A stretch of 5,785 bases of DNA from an uncultured Eubacteriales bacterium (GCA_900555345.1 USKS01000114.1:1-5785); one strand, 5' to 3'; positions 1 through 5,576 are shown, numbered from the stretch's first letter. Notes: generated by a model from the sequence alone, not told the origin. Program-made: numbers and translations.

Positions 1-68
1 CGCGGCAGCCCGTTTTTGAAAGTCCAAATGCGGCAGCAAAAAAACGAGATATATTCGGGAGATGCAAA
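1..68 (+). other. Upstream flank and ribosome binding site of mnmE
   Basis: No gene can be recognised in this short flank. A stop codon (TGA, 17-19) closes one forward frame, so the tail of an upstream gene (jag would be expected in Firmicutes) could end there, but the four residues visible are not diagnostic. GGGAG at 57-61 lies seven bases before the ATG at 69 and supports that start for mnmE. The frame of mnmE stays open upstream to the window edge but has no start codon with a better ribosome binding site. Confidence 0.5.
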
Positions 69-1439
69 ATGCTCGGTGATACGGTTGCGGCTGTCTCTAC
101 TCCTCGCGGCAGAGGCGGCATTGCGGTTATAAGAATAAGCGGCGACGGCACGCGGGACGTGCTGCGGCGCTGCTTTGTCCCTGCGGGCAGCGCCCCGTGG
201 GACAATGTCAGAAAGTCGTGCTTCGGCAAGATCGTCGACGGAAAAGATGAGATCGACACAGGTCTTGCGGTGTTTTTTCGCGCTCCGCATTCGTATACCG
301 GCGAGGACAGCGCGGAGATAAGCTGTCACGGCGGCGTTGCCGTGACAGCGGCTGTGCTGCGCGCGGTGTTTGCCGCCGGTGCCGCTCCCGCGGCTGCCGG
401 AGAATTTACTCAGCGCGCGTTTATAAACGGAAAGCTTTCTCTAACCGAGGCAGAGGCTGTCGGAAAGCTTATCGACGCCGATACGGATTCAAGACGCCGT
501 CTTGCGTACGGCGCGGCGGCGGGCAGACTGAAAGACGCGGCAGGCGGCGTGTGCTCAAGGCTGCGCCGTGTGCTCGCGGCACTGTATGCCGTTATAGACT
601 ATCCCGATGAGGATATTGGCGACGAGGGAGAAAGGGAGATAGAAGGCGTTCTCGAAGCTTCCGCCGCCGAGCTCGGAAGGCTGCTCGCAACATACAAAAC
701 AGGATGCGCCGTCAGCGACGGAGTGGTATGTGCCATAGTCGGCTCTCCCAACAGCGGCAAAAGCTCGCTTTACAATCTGCTGTGCAGAAGCGACCGCGCC
801 ATTGTGACCGACGTTGCGGGAACTACCAGAGACACCCTTTGGGAGACCGTCGACGCCGGCGGCATAACGCTGCGCATCGCGGACACGGCGGGCATCCGAA
901 AAACGGACGACATCGTTGAGGCGGCGGGCATTGACCGCGCCATCGGCGTTATGGAAAGCGCCGAGCTTGTCATAGCCGTGTTTGACGGCTCCGAGGCTCT
1001 GAAGCCCGAGGACAGAGAGCTTACGGAGCGGCTTCGCGGCTGCGGCGCTGCCGTTATATGCGTTATAAATAAAAGTGATCTTGCTGTCGCCGCGGACACA
1101 TCGGAATTTGAGGGCTGCGCCGACAAAACGGTCGTTATGTCCGCACTTACGGGTGACGGACTTGACAGATTGCACGACGCGATCAACGGGATCTACAACA
1201 GCGACGGGCTGTCCCTTGATTCTGATGCCGTTCTGTGGGACGCACGCCACCGCGCCGCGGTGGAAAAAGCGCTTGAGCTTATAGAAGAGTCGCGGCGCGC
1301 TCTTTCGGCGGGAGACCCCGCGGACGCGGTCTGCACTCTTGCGGAGAGCGCTCTTGCCGAGCTTTCCATGCTGGACGGCAGAGGCGTCAGCGAGGAGATC
1401 GTTGCGGAGATATTCTCTCATTTCTGCGTGGGCAAATGA
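69..1439 (+). CDS. mnmE: tRNA uridine-5-carboxymethylaminomethyl(34) synthesis GTPase MnmE
   Basis: MnmE is a potassium-activated GTPase that, with the FAD enzyme MnmG, adds an aminomethyl-type group to C5 of the wobble uridine (U34) of certain tRNAs, using a one-carbon unit from a folate. The 456 residues match the usual family length. The N-terminal folate-binding domain starts near residue 4 (DTVAAVSTPRGRGGIAVIR), followed by the helical-domain signature GEFTQRAFINGK at 111-122. The inserted GTPase domain shows all motifs: P-loop GSPNSGKSS (225-233, with the K+-coordinating Asn228), GTTRDT switch I (251-256), DTAG (272-275) and NKSD (334-337). The protein ends in CVGK (453-456), the conserved C-terminal motif with its functional cysteine, so it is complete. 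A good ribosome binding site (57-61) fixes the start. Its usual partner gene mnmG is not next to it here, so MnmG must be encoded elsewhere if the pathway works. Confidence 0.97.
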   Translation: MLGDTVAAVSTPRGRGGIAVIRISGDGTRDVLRRCFVPAGSAPWDNVRKSCFGKIVDGKDEIDTGLAVFFRAPHSYTGEDSAEISCHGGVAVTAAVLRAVFAAGAAPAAAGEFTQRAFINGKLSLTEAEAVGKLIDADTDSRRRLAYGAAAGRLKDAAGGVCSRLRRVLAALYAVIDYPDEDIGDEGEREIEGVLEASAAELGRLLATYKTGCAVSDGVVCAIVGSPNSGKSSLYNLLCRSDRAIVTDVAGTTRDTLWETVDAGGITLRIADTAGIRKTDDIVEAAGIDRAIGVMESAELVIAVFDGSEALKPEDRELTERLRGCGAAVICVINKSDLAVAADTSEFEGCADKTVVMSALTGDGLDRLHDAINGIYNSDGLSLDSDAVLWDARHRAAVEKALELIEESRRALSAGDPADAVCTLAESALAELSMLDGRGVSEEIVAEIFSHFCVGK

Positions 1440-1493
1440 ATATCATCGGGCGCACTGCGCTCGGATAGTATATGACAAGCGGCGCCGAAAGGA

Positions 1494-1613
1494 ACAGACC
1501 GTGCCGCCGCACGGACGACGGCAAAATAAATTTACGGTGATGTTCTTCCGCGACGCTCCGTGAGGCGGCAAAACTGCTGCCTTATATGCGTGCGGGCGCA
1601 CAGACCGTGCCGC
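1494..1613 (+). repeat. Pair of 14-base direct repeats in the gene-free spacer after mnmE
   Basis: ACAGACCGTGCCGC occurs at 1494-1507 and again at 1600-1613. The first copy overlaps a small inverted repeat, CCGTGC (1499-1504) and GCACGG (1509-1514), with a four-base loop. A related string, GACCCGTGCCG, forms part of the terminator at 1630-1651. The spacer 1440-1683 shows no open frame with a plausible ribosome binding site or recognisable product. The repeats may be remnants of duplicated terminator-like sequence; that is inference. Confidence 0.4.
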
Positions 1614-1615
1614 AG

Positions 1616-1651
1616 AAAAGCAAAAAGATCCGGCACGGAGACCCGTGCCGG
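1616..1651 (-). terminator. Rho-independent terminator of the membrane-anchored protein gene
   Basis: A perfect nine-base-pair stem, CCGGCACGG (1630-1638) with CCGTGCCGG (1643-1651), encloses the loop AGAC. Read on the minus strand it is followed by ATCTTTTTGCTTTT, a T-rich tract. It lies about 33 bases beyond the stop codon of the minus-strand gene ending at 1684. The plus-strand side is A-rich, so it is a poorer terminator for mnmE. Confidence 0.75.
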
Positions 1652-1683
1652 AAAAAGTATTTCCTTTGGAAAAACCAAAAAAG

Positions 1684-2184
1684 TCAGTTTTTCTTTTTCG
1701 GAATAAGCACCAGTATAAGAACTATAATTGCGATAACGATAATTATGGCAATGATTATTGCCCATATGCCCATGCCGCTGCTTTTTTCCGTGCTGTCCGG
1801 TGAGACGGTTGAGGTCACGCTGTCGGAATCCCCGGTCACGTCGCCGCGCCCGCTTTCGTCGGTCATTTTGTCGGTGTCCTTGTCTTTGTCGGTATCTTTT
1901 CTGTCGGTGCCGCTTTCGCTGCCGCCCACAACTCCGTCGGGTGCGTTGCCGGATACGTCTCCGTCGGGGACGGCGTTTGTATTGTCGTCATTCGCTTTGT
2001 CCGTGCCGTTCATATCGTTTTTGCCGCCTGCGGTGCTGTCAGCCGTGCCTGATGTTTCGGCAAGGGGAATGAACTTTACCGCTTCGCCGTCGGAATTCGC
2101 CGCAAAAGCGGGGAAAGCGCAGAGCACGCAAAACAGTACGGCGGCGCAGATACAGGATATGCATTTGAAAATTCTTAATTTCAT
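1684..2184 (-). CDS. Secreted, C-terminally membrane-anchored low-complexity protein of unknown function
   Basis: I do not recognise a family. The 166-residue product has a clear layout. A signal peptide (about 1-28) has basic residues in the first seven positions, a hydrophobic core unusually rich in cysteine (8, 11, 13, 19, 22) and a likely cleavage site AFA|A at 28/29. An exposed linker (about 30-135) is rich in Asp, Thr, Ser, Gly and Asn, with an acidic-basic repeat DTDKDKDTDK at 97-106. A single C-terminal transmembrane helix (about 139-161, Ile/Val-rich) is followed by KKKN. This predicts a type I membrane protein with its low-complexity part outside the cell. There is no LPXTG sortase motif and no lipobox. 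AAAGGAGA (2191-2198 on the minus strand), six bases before the ATG, is a strong ribosome binding site, and a terminator follows, so it looks like a real monocistronic gene. It lies inverted where mnmG would be expected. Confidence 0.85.
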   Translation of the reverse strand: MKLRIFKCISCICAAVLFCVLCAFPAFAANSDGEAVKFIPLAETSGTADSTAGGKNDMNGTDKANDDNTNAVPDGDVSGNAPDGVVGGSESGTDRKDTDKDKDTDKMTDESGRGDVTGDSDSVTSTVSPDSTEKSSGMGIWAIIIAIIIVIAIIVLILVLIPKKKN

Positions 2185-2198
2185 ATTATGTCTCCTTT

Positions 2199-2291
2199 GA
2201 TTTGAAAATGCAGTTTTGTGCTGATGATATTATTACCATACTTTGGGCGCTTATACGCGGCGGCGCAAAGTTATACTTTTTGTGAGGAATA
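2199..2291. promoter_or_regulatory. Intergenic control region between divergent genes
   Basis: This AT-richer stretch separates the minus-strand membrane protein gene from the RNHCP gene. On the plus strand, TGATATTAT (2225-2233) resembles an extended -10 element, and TATACT (2272-2277) is a second possible -10 but very close to the start codon; neither has a well-spaced -35. An imperfect inverted repeat, CTTTGGGCGC (2241-2250) with GCGCAAAG (2263-2270), sits in the centre and is flanked by ATACTTT at 2237-2243 and 2273-2279. The elements are suggestive only. Confidence 0.35.
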
Positions 2292-2630
2292 ATGGAACAG
2301 AAACGCTTTACGAAAAACGACAGCGGATTTGTCTGCGGACATTGCGGCAAAACCGTTGAACCGCTGGGCTACACATCGAGAAACCATTGCCCGTACTGCC
2401 TTTGGAGCCGTCATCTGGACGAAAACCCGGGGGACCGCGCAAGCAGCTGTATGGGAATGATGGAGCCGGTCGGCGCGCTTCCCGACGCGAAAAAAGGCTA
2501 TATAATCATCCACCGCTGCACGGTCTGCGGCGCCGTTCGTCGAAATAAGGCGGCGTGCTCGGGCAGACGCGGCGTGCAGGAGGACGATATGCGGCTCATT
2601 ATTGAGCTTACCGGCAAACATGATTTCTGA
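2292..2630 (+). CDS. RNHCP domain-containing protein
   Basis: This 112-residue protein matches the RNHCP family, named for the motif visible here as SRNHCPYCLWSRHLD at 29-43 and followed by NPGDRASSC (45-53). Paired cysteines CxxC at 15/18, 33/36 and 76/79, plus Cys53, look like zinc-ribbon metal ligands. There is no signal peptide or membrane segment, so it is probably cytoplasmic. The molecular function of the family is not established to my knowledge; nucleic-acid or protein binding is a guess from the zinc-ribbon look. A short-spaced GAGG (2284-2287) precedes the ATG. The stop is ten bases before the rsmG start, so the two are probably co-transcribed. The gene has no counterpart in the common mnmE-mnmG-rsmG order. 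Confidence 0.88.
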   Translation: MEQKRFTKNDSGFVCGHCGKTVEPLGYTSRNHCPYCLWSRHLDENPGDRASSCMGMMEPVGALPDAKKGYIIIHRCTVCGAVRRNKAACSGRRGVQEDDMRLIIELTGKHDF

Positions 2631-2640
2631 GAGGGCAGCC

Positions 2641-3390
2641 ATGACAGAAGAAACAACGTTTTTTACTTATGATGTGTTTTGCGAAAAGCTTTCATCGCTT
2701 TGCAGAAGAGCGGGACTCAAAGAGCAGGAAGATGCGGCGGCAAGAAAGCTGTACACGGTATGCACAAGGCTTTGCGAGTGCTCAAGGCGTTTTAATCTGA
2801 CAGCCATACACGACCCCGAGGAGATTCTGCGCAAGCACATAACCGACAGTCTGTTTTTTGCCGCGGCGATCGAAAAATCGGGTGCGGACAGCCTTATTGA
2901 TATCGGCAGCGGAGCGGGATTTCCGTCACTTCCCACGGCGGCTGTGCTGCCGTCGGTCGACGTCTGCGCGCTTGACAGCACGGCAAAAAAGACTGTGTAT
3001 ATGAAAGAAACGGCGATCGGGGCGGGCATTTCGAACTTTCGCTCTGTCGCTGCCCGCGCCGAGGAGGCGGGGCATACGGGCGCAATGCGCGAGGCGTTCG
3101 GCGCCGCGGGCGCGCGGGCGGTGGCAAACCTCAGAGTTCTTTTGGAGCTTTGCACGCCGTTTGTAAGACGCGGCGGGGTATTTGTCGCAATGAAAGGCGA
3201 ATCCGCGAAAGAAGAGGCACGTGAGGCAAAATCGGCGGCAAAGCTTTTGGGATGCGAGCTTTCGAGTATTGCCGAGTACAGCGTGCCCGATCTCTCCGAT
3301 AAGAGATTTCTCCTTATTTACCAAAAGATTTCCCCTGCAAAACAGCTGTATCCCCGTAATTTTTCACAGATAACGAAAAAACCGCTCTGA
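2641..3390 (+). CDS. rsmG: 16S rRNA (guanine(527)-N(7))-methyltransferase RsmG
   Basis: RsmG uses S-adenosylmethionine to methylate N7 of G527 in 16S rRNA; loss of this mark gives low-level streptomycin resistance in several bacteria. At 249 residues it is of normal size. Family signatures are in order: NLTAI (52-56), HITDSL (66-71), the SAM-binding loop DIGSGAGFP (87-95), LDSTAKK (111-117), RAEE (139-142), ARAVANL (158-164), MKG (184-186) and a terminal KKPL. The residues just before the end (YPRNFSQIT) differ from the commoner YPR-x-G-x-P pattern. I chose the ATG at 2641 because GAGGG (2631-2635) lies five bases before it. A longer version from a TTG at 2602 would overlap the RNHCP gene and adds 13 residues without family similarity. 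The gene is tightly linked to the RNHCP gene upstream. Confidence 0.95.
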   Translation: MTEETTFFTYDVFCEKLSSLCRRAGLKEQEDAAARKLYTVCTRLCECSRRFNLTAIHDPEEILRKHITDSLFFAAAIEKSGADSLIDIGSGAGFPSLPTAAVLPSVDVCALDSTAKKTVYMKETAIGAGISNFRSVAARAEEAGHTGAMREAFGAAGARAVANLRVLLELCTPFVRRGGVFVAMKGESAKEEAREAKSAAKLLGCELSSIAEYSVPDLSDKRFLLIYQKISPAKQLYPRNFSQITKKPL

Positions 3391-3391
3391 A

Positions 3392-3414
3392 CGGCGCAAA
3401 ATAATGCTGCGCCG
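3392..3414 (+). terminator. Possible weak terminator or hairpin after rsmG
   Basis: CGGCGCA (3392-3398) pairs perfectly with TGCGCCG (3408-3414) around a nine-base loop, starting two bases after the rsmG stop codon. It is followed only by CTTAAA, not a real T-tract, so termination would be weak or partial. Confidence 0.3.
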
Positions 3415-3434
3415 CTTAAAACGGCAAAAACATA

Positions 3435-3516
3435 TATAATAACAAGGCTTTATTCCCGCTATATTTTACTTTCCCCGTGTTATCCTTTTATCACTTACAA
3501 AAGGGGGAGATAAAAA
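3435..3516 (+). promoter_or_regulatory. Possible noc promoter (-10) and leader with ribosome binding site
   Basis: TATAAT at 3435-3440 is a perfect -10 hexamer in an AT-rich stretch, but no convincing -35 lies 16-18 bases upstream. The leader ends in GGGGGAG (3503-3509), seven bases before the noc ATG at 3517, a very strong Shine-Dalgarno site that fixes the start. CTTTCCCC (3469-3476) could pair with this site, and CCTTTT (3484-3489) with AAAAGG (3499-3504) forms an alternative small hairpin. Confidence 0.4.
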
Positions 3517-4740
3517 ATGGCGGGAATACTGTTTTTTCAGAAAAGCGGAGCAAAAGAGGCAAAAGAAGCGGACAAGCGTGGGGCGGAATGCCGCGCGGAG
3601 ACGGCGTGCGGCGCGCAGCGGACAGACGGCAGGCAGCACAGCGGCGCAATATGGGAGACGGACGGCGCAATAGAAAAGAGCGGCGCGACCGGAGAGACGG
3701 ACAGCGCGGCACGGGACGATATGAGACAAACGGACAGCGCGCTGCGCAGCGGCGCGCGGCAATATGGCGGCGGCCCCATGCATGGCGGTGTGAGGGATAC
3801 AGGCGGCACGCGGATGTATACGGAAATGCCGTCGGCACCCGGCGCGGCGGAAGGCAGTGAACAATGCTGCGGCGGGGCACGGACAGCTGACGGCACTGCG
3901 GCATCGGAGGTCACGCCGAAGACGAATACAGGCTGCAGCCTGCCTGCGTCCGCCATATTCATGCTGAGTCCGGACGACATACTTCCGAACCCCGCGCAGC
4001 CGAGAAAAATGTTTACGGAAGAAGCCATCCTGCGCCTTGCGGATTCTATCAGAATGCACGGAATGATCCAGCCGCTGGCGGTGCGCAGGGTGACAAGCGG
4101 AGGGAAGTACGAGCTTGTGGCGGGTGAGCGGCGGCTGAGAGCGGCAAAATATCTGGGCCTTGAAAAGGTCCCCTGCTTTACGGTGGATGCGGACAGTGAG
4201 GAGTCGGCGCACCTTGCCATAATCGAGAACATCCAGAGAGAAAACCTGAATATGTTCGAGCAGGCGCAGGCAATTGCGGGGCTTATGAAGCTGCACTGCC
4301 TGACCCAGGAAAAAATAGCCGCAAGGCTTTCCTGCTCGCAGTCGTACGTAGCAAACAAGCTGCGGCTTTTGCGCATCCCCGCGCAGGACAGGGAGGATAT
4401 TCTTGAGTCGTCGCTGACGGAACGCCACGTGCGCGCGCTTCTGAGACTGCGCGACGAGCAGCAGCGCAGAAGCGCCATGCACACCGTTATAAGACGGCAC
4501 ATGAATGTTGCCGCCACGGAGGAGTACATAGACCGTCTTGTGGAGGCGGACAAAAACAGGCAGCGTGAGGAGAGCGCGGGCAGAGCCGCAAAGCTTATCA
4601 TAAAAGATGTGCGCCTTTTGTACAATACCATAGACAGGGCGGTGGAGACCGTCAGACTTTCCGGTGTAAACGTTGAGACCGTGCGCAGAGAATGTCTCGG
4701 CACAACGGAAATAGTTATCCGTATCCCGAAAGAAGCATAG
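3517..4740 (+). CDS. noc: Nucleoid occlusion protein Noc (ParB/Spo0J family) with extended N-terminus
   Basis: Noc is a ParB-like CTP-dependent DNA clamp that loads at its own binding sites, contacts the membrane and keeps the division ring away from the nucleoid. Residues about 147-407 form the conserved part: NPAQPRK (158-164), the CTP-binding motif GERRLRAAK (203-211), ENIQREN (237-243), a helix-turn-helix (about 262-285) and a C-terminal dimer domain with NTIDRAVE and a terminal EIVIRIPKEA like Bacillus Noc. Helix-turn-helix residues Gln275, Lys281 and Arg303 match those that give Noc rather than ParB specificity; Arg286 replaces the usual Lys. The start MAGILFFQK resembles the short membrane-targeting helix of Noc. 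At 407 residues it is about 120 longer than Bacillus Noc because of a repetitive Gly/Ala/Asp/Thr-rich linker (about 10-145). Synteny with mnmE and rsmG supports Noc. A plain ParB annotation is the alternative. Confidence 0.87.
   Translation: MAGILFFQKSGAKEAKEADKRGAECRAETACGAQRTDGRQHSGAIWETDGAIEKSGATGETDSAARDDMRQTDSALRSGARQYGGGPMHGGVRDTGGTRMYTEMPSAPGAAEGSEQCCGGARTADGTAASEVTPKTNTGCSLPASAIFMLSPDDILPNPAQPRKMFTEEAILRLADSIRMHGMIQPLAVRRVTSGGKYELVAGERRLRAAKYLGLEKVPCFTVDADSEESAHLAIIENIQRENLNMFEQAQAIAGLMKLHCLTQEKIAARLSCSQSYVANKLRLLRIPAQDREDILESSLTERHVRALLRLRDEQQRRSAMHTVIRRHMNVAATEEYIDRLVEADKNRQREESAGRAAKLIIKDVRLLYNTIDRAVETVRLSGVNVETVRRECLGTTEIVIRIPKEA
3607..3762 (+). repeat. Degenerate 33-39-base tandem repeat encoding the Noc linker
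   Basis: Translated, the linker shows repeated units with the pattern SGA-x-x-(E/Q)TD-(G/S)-A: CGAQRTDGRQH (31-41), SGAIWETDGAIEK (42-54), SGATGETDSAARD (55-67), DMRQTDSALR (68-77) and a partial SGARQ (78-82). The central two copies (3640-3678 and 3679-3717) are exactly 39 bases long and in register. At the DNA level the units share AGCGGCGC and GACGGAC blocks. Copies are diverged, so this is an old expansion. The segment is predicted to be disordered. Confidence 0.7.
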
Positions 4741-4779
4741 AAAAAGCTGCCGACACCAAACGGTGTCGGCAGCTTTTTT
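4741..4779. terminator. Bidirectional rho-independent terminator between noc and the PHP phosphatase gene
   Basis: A perfect 12-base-pair stem, GCTGCCGACACC (4746-4757) with GGTGTCGGCAGC (4762-4773), has the loop AAAC. It is flanked by AAAAA (4741-4745) and TTTTTT (4774-4779), so it carries a T-tract in both directions. It starts immediately after the noc stop codon and lies four bases from the stop of the convergent gene at 4784, so it ends both transcripts. Confidence 0.95.
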
Positions 4780-4783
4780 CATT

Positions 4784-5575
4784 TCAGTGAGTTTTAAAAT
4801 ATCGCTCCAGTCGGCTGAAATCCGCTTCTTCTGTAATTTCAAGTCCGCATTTTTCGGCAAGAGAGAGGGCTTTTTCATATGCCTCTGTGTTATAGAACTC
4901 CTTCGGGATGTGCGCGTCACGCCCCAGTATGGCGGTGCAGCCCTCCTCGCCCGCGATGCGGAAAAACTCTTCGCACGGGTAGTCGCGGCCTGAGGATATG
5001 CCGAGAAGGTTTATTTCAACGGGGATGGAAAGCTTTTTCGCAAAGCGCGCCAGTCGGCGCATTTCCCGCTCAAACTCGGGCAGGCTGCGGTCAAAGCCGA
5101 CTATATCCGGATGGGCTATATACGAAAACAGCCCGGTGCTCAGTGCCTCGCAGCACTGATCCACGTACTTTATAAGCTCGTCCTCGCTTTTTGCCTCGCG
5201 AGTCCAGACGCCGTACTGGTCGTCGTCCAGATAGTGCTGACCCAGTATGAGATATTCAACGCCGTAGGGACGGATGAAATCGAGAAGGCCTTTGAAAAGC
5301 CGCGGATAGTATTCCGTCTCGAGCCCCAGCAGTATTTTTATCTGCCCTTTGTACTTTTCGCGAAGCGAGCGCACGCTTTCGCAGTAGTCGCCGAGATCCT
5401 CGCAGTACATACGGTAGCCCGAATAGTAGTCGCCGTCAAAGCCGGGGTAAGGGCAGTGATCCGCAAAGCCGAGGGTCTTAATGCCTGCGTCTATTGCGTA
5501 GAGAACGTATTCTTCATCGCTGCCGACAGCATGTCGGCAGCGCGCCGTGTGAGTATGGTAATTTGCCGTCATCAT
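4784..5575 (-). CDS. PHP domain-containing phosphatase, HisJ (histidinol-phosphatase) family
   Basis: PHP-domain enzymes are metal-dependent phosphoesterases; the HisJ branch includes histidinol-phosphatase of histidine synthesis. The 263-residue product shows the expected metal-binding residues: HTH (7-9), CRHAVGSDEEY (13-23), DHCP (39-42), GLETEYYP (84-91), LGQHYL (111-116), IAHPD (153-157) and LGRDAHIP (217-224). It is cytoplasmic, with no signal peptide. I chose the ATG at 5575 (a second ATG follows at once) because it lies one base after the TGA of the upstream LCP gene, which suggests translational coupling. The only Shine-Dalgarno-like AGAGGA is 14 bases away. The frame stays open upstream to 5644, but that extra part overlaps the LCP gene and precedes the conserved domain. 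No histidine genes are nearby, so the true substrate is uncertain; members of this family are often annotated from homology alone. Confidence 0.9.
   Translation of the reverse strand: MMTANYHTHTARCRHAVGSDEEYVLYAIDAGIKTLGFADHCPYPGFDGDYYSGYRMYCEDLGDYCESVRSLREKYKGQIKILLGLETEYYPRLFKGLLDFIRPYGVEYLILGQHYLDDDQYGVWTREAKSEDELIKYVDQCCEALSTGLFSYIAHPDIVGFDRSLPEFEREMRRLARFAKKLSIPVEINLLGISSGRDYPCEEFFRIAGEEGCTAILGRDAHIPKEFYNTEAYEKALSLAEKCGLEITEEADFSRLERYFKTH
5518..5542 (-). repeat. Perfect hairpin inside the start of the phosphatase gene
   Basis: CGCTGCCGACA (5518-5528) and TGTCGGCAGCG (5532-5542) form a perfect 11-base-pair inverted repeat with a three-base loop, within codons 12-20 of the gene, which encode part of the conserved CRHAVGSD segment. 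Its ten inner arm bases, GCTGCCGACA and TGTCGGCAGC, are identical to the arms of the terminator at 4746-4755 and 4764-4773. There is no T-tract next to it, so it is not itself an obvious terminator. Confidence 0.7.
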
Positions 5576-5576
5576 T

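Noticed and set aside
555..1421. 288-codon minus-strand open frame opposite mnmE
   Set aside because: It is antisense to a complete MnmE with all GTPase motifs, and its translation shows no domain; it is a shadow of the high-GC coding strand.
1684..2184. Membrane-anchored protein as a lipoprotein or sortase substrate
   Set aside because: None of the signal-peptide cysteines follows a proper lipobox (no Gly/Ala/Ser in the position just before a suitably placed Cys), and no LPXTG-like motif precedes the C-terminal helix.
1586..2200. 204-codon plus-strand frame opposite the membrane-anchored protein gene
   Set aside because: No Shine-Dalgarno site precedes its start, and the product is a Ser/Phe/Pro-rich antisense reading. 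The minus-strand gene has a signal peptide, a membrane helix, a strong ribosome binding site and a terminator.
2422..2435. Noc-binding-site-like CCCGGG in the RNHCP gene
   Set aside because: Only 8 of 14 positions agree with ATTTCCCGGGAAAT, which is expected by chance in GC-rich coding sequence.
2602..2640. Longer rsmG start from a TTG at 2602
   Set aside because: It would overlap the RNHCP gene and add 13 residues without family similarity, whereas GAGGG is well placed for the ATG at 2641.
3213..3228. parS-like sequence around CACGTG in rsmG
   Set aside because: Only the core and a few flanking bases match TGTTTCACGTGAAACA (10 of 16), and it lies in coding sequence. Another CACGTG at 4426-4431 matches even less.
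3466..4920. Very long minus-strand open frames opposite noc (484 and 388 codons)
   Set aside because: They mirror the GC-rich codon pattern of noc, run through the bidirectional terminator or its edge, give Arg/Cys/Ser-rich products without recognisable domains and lack ribosome binding sites. The plus strand encodes a clear Noc.
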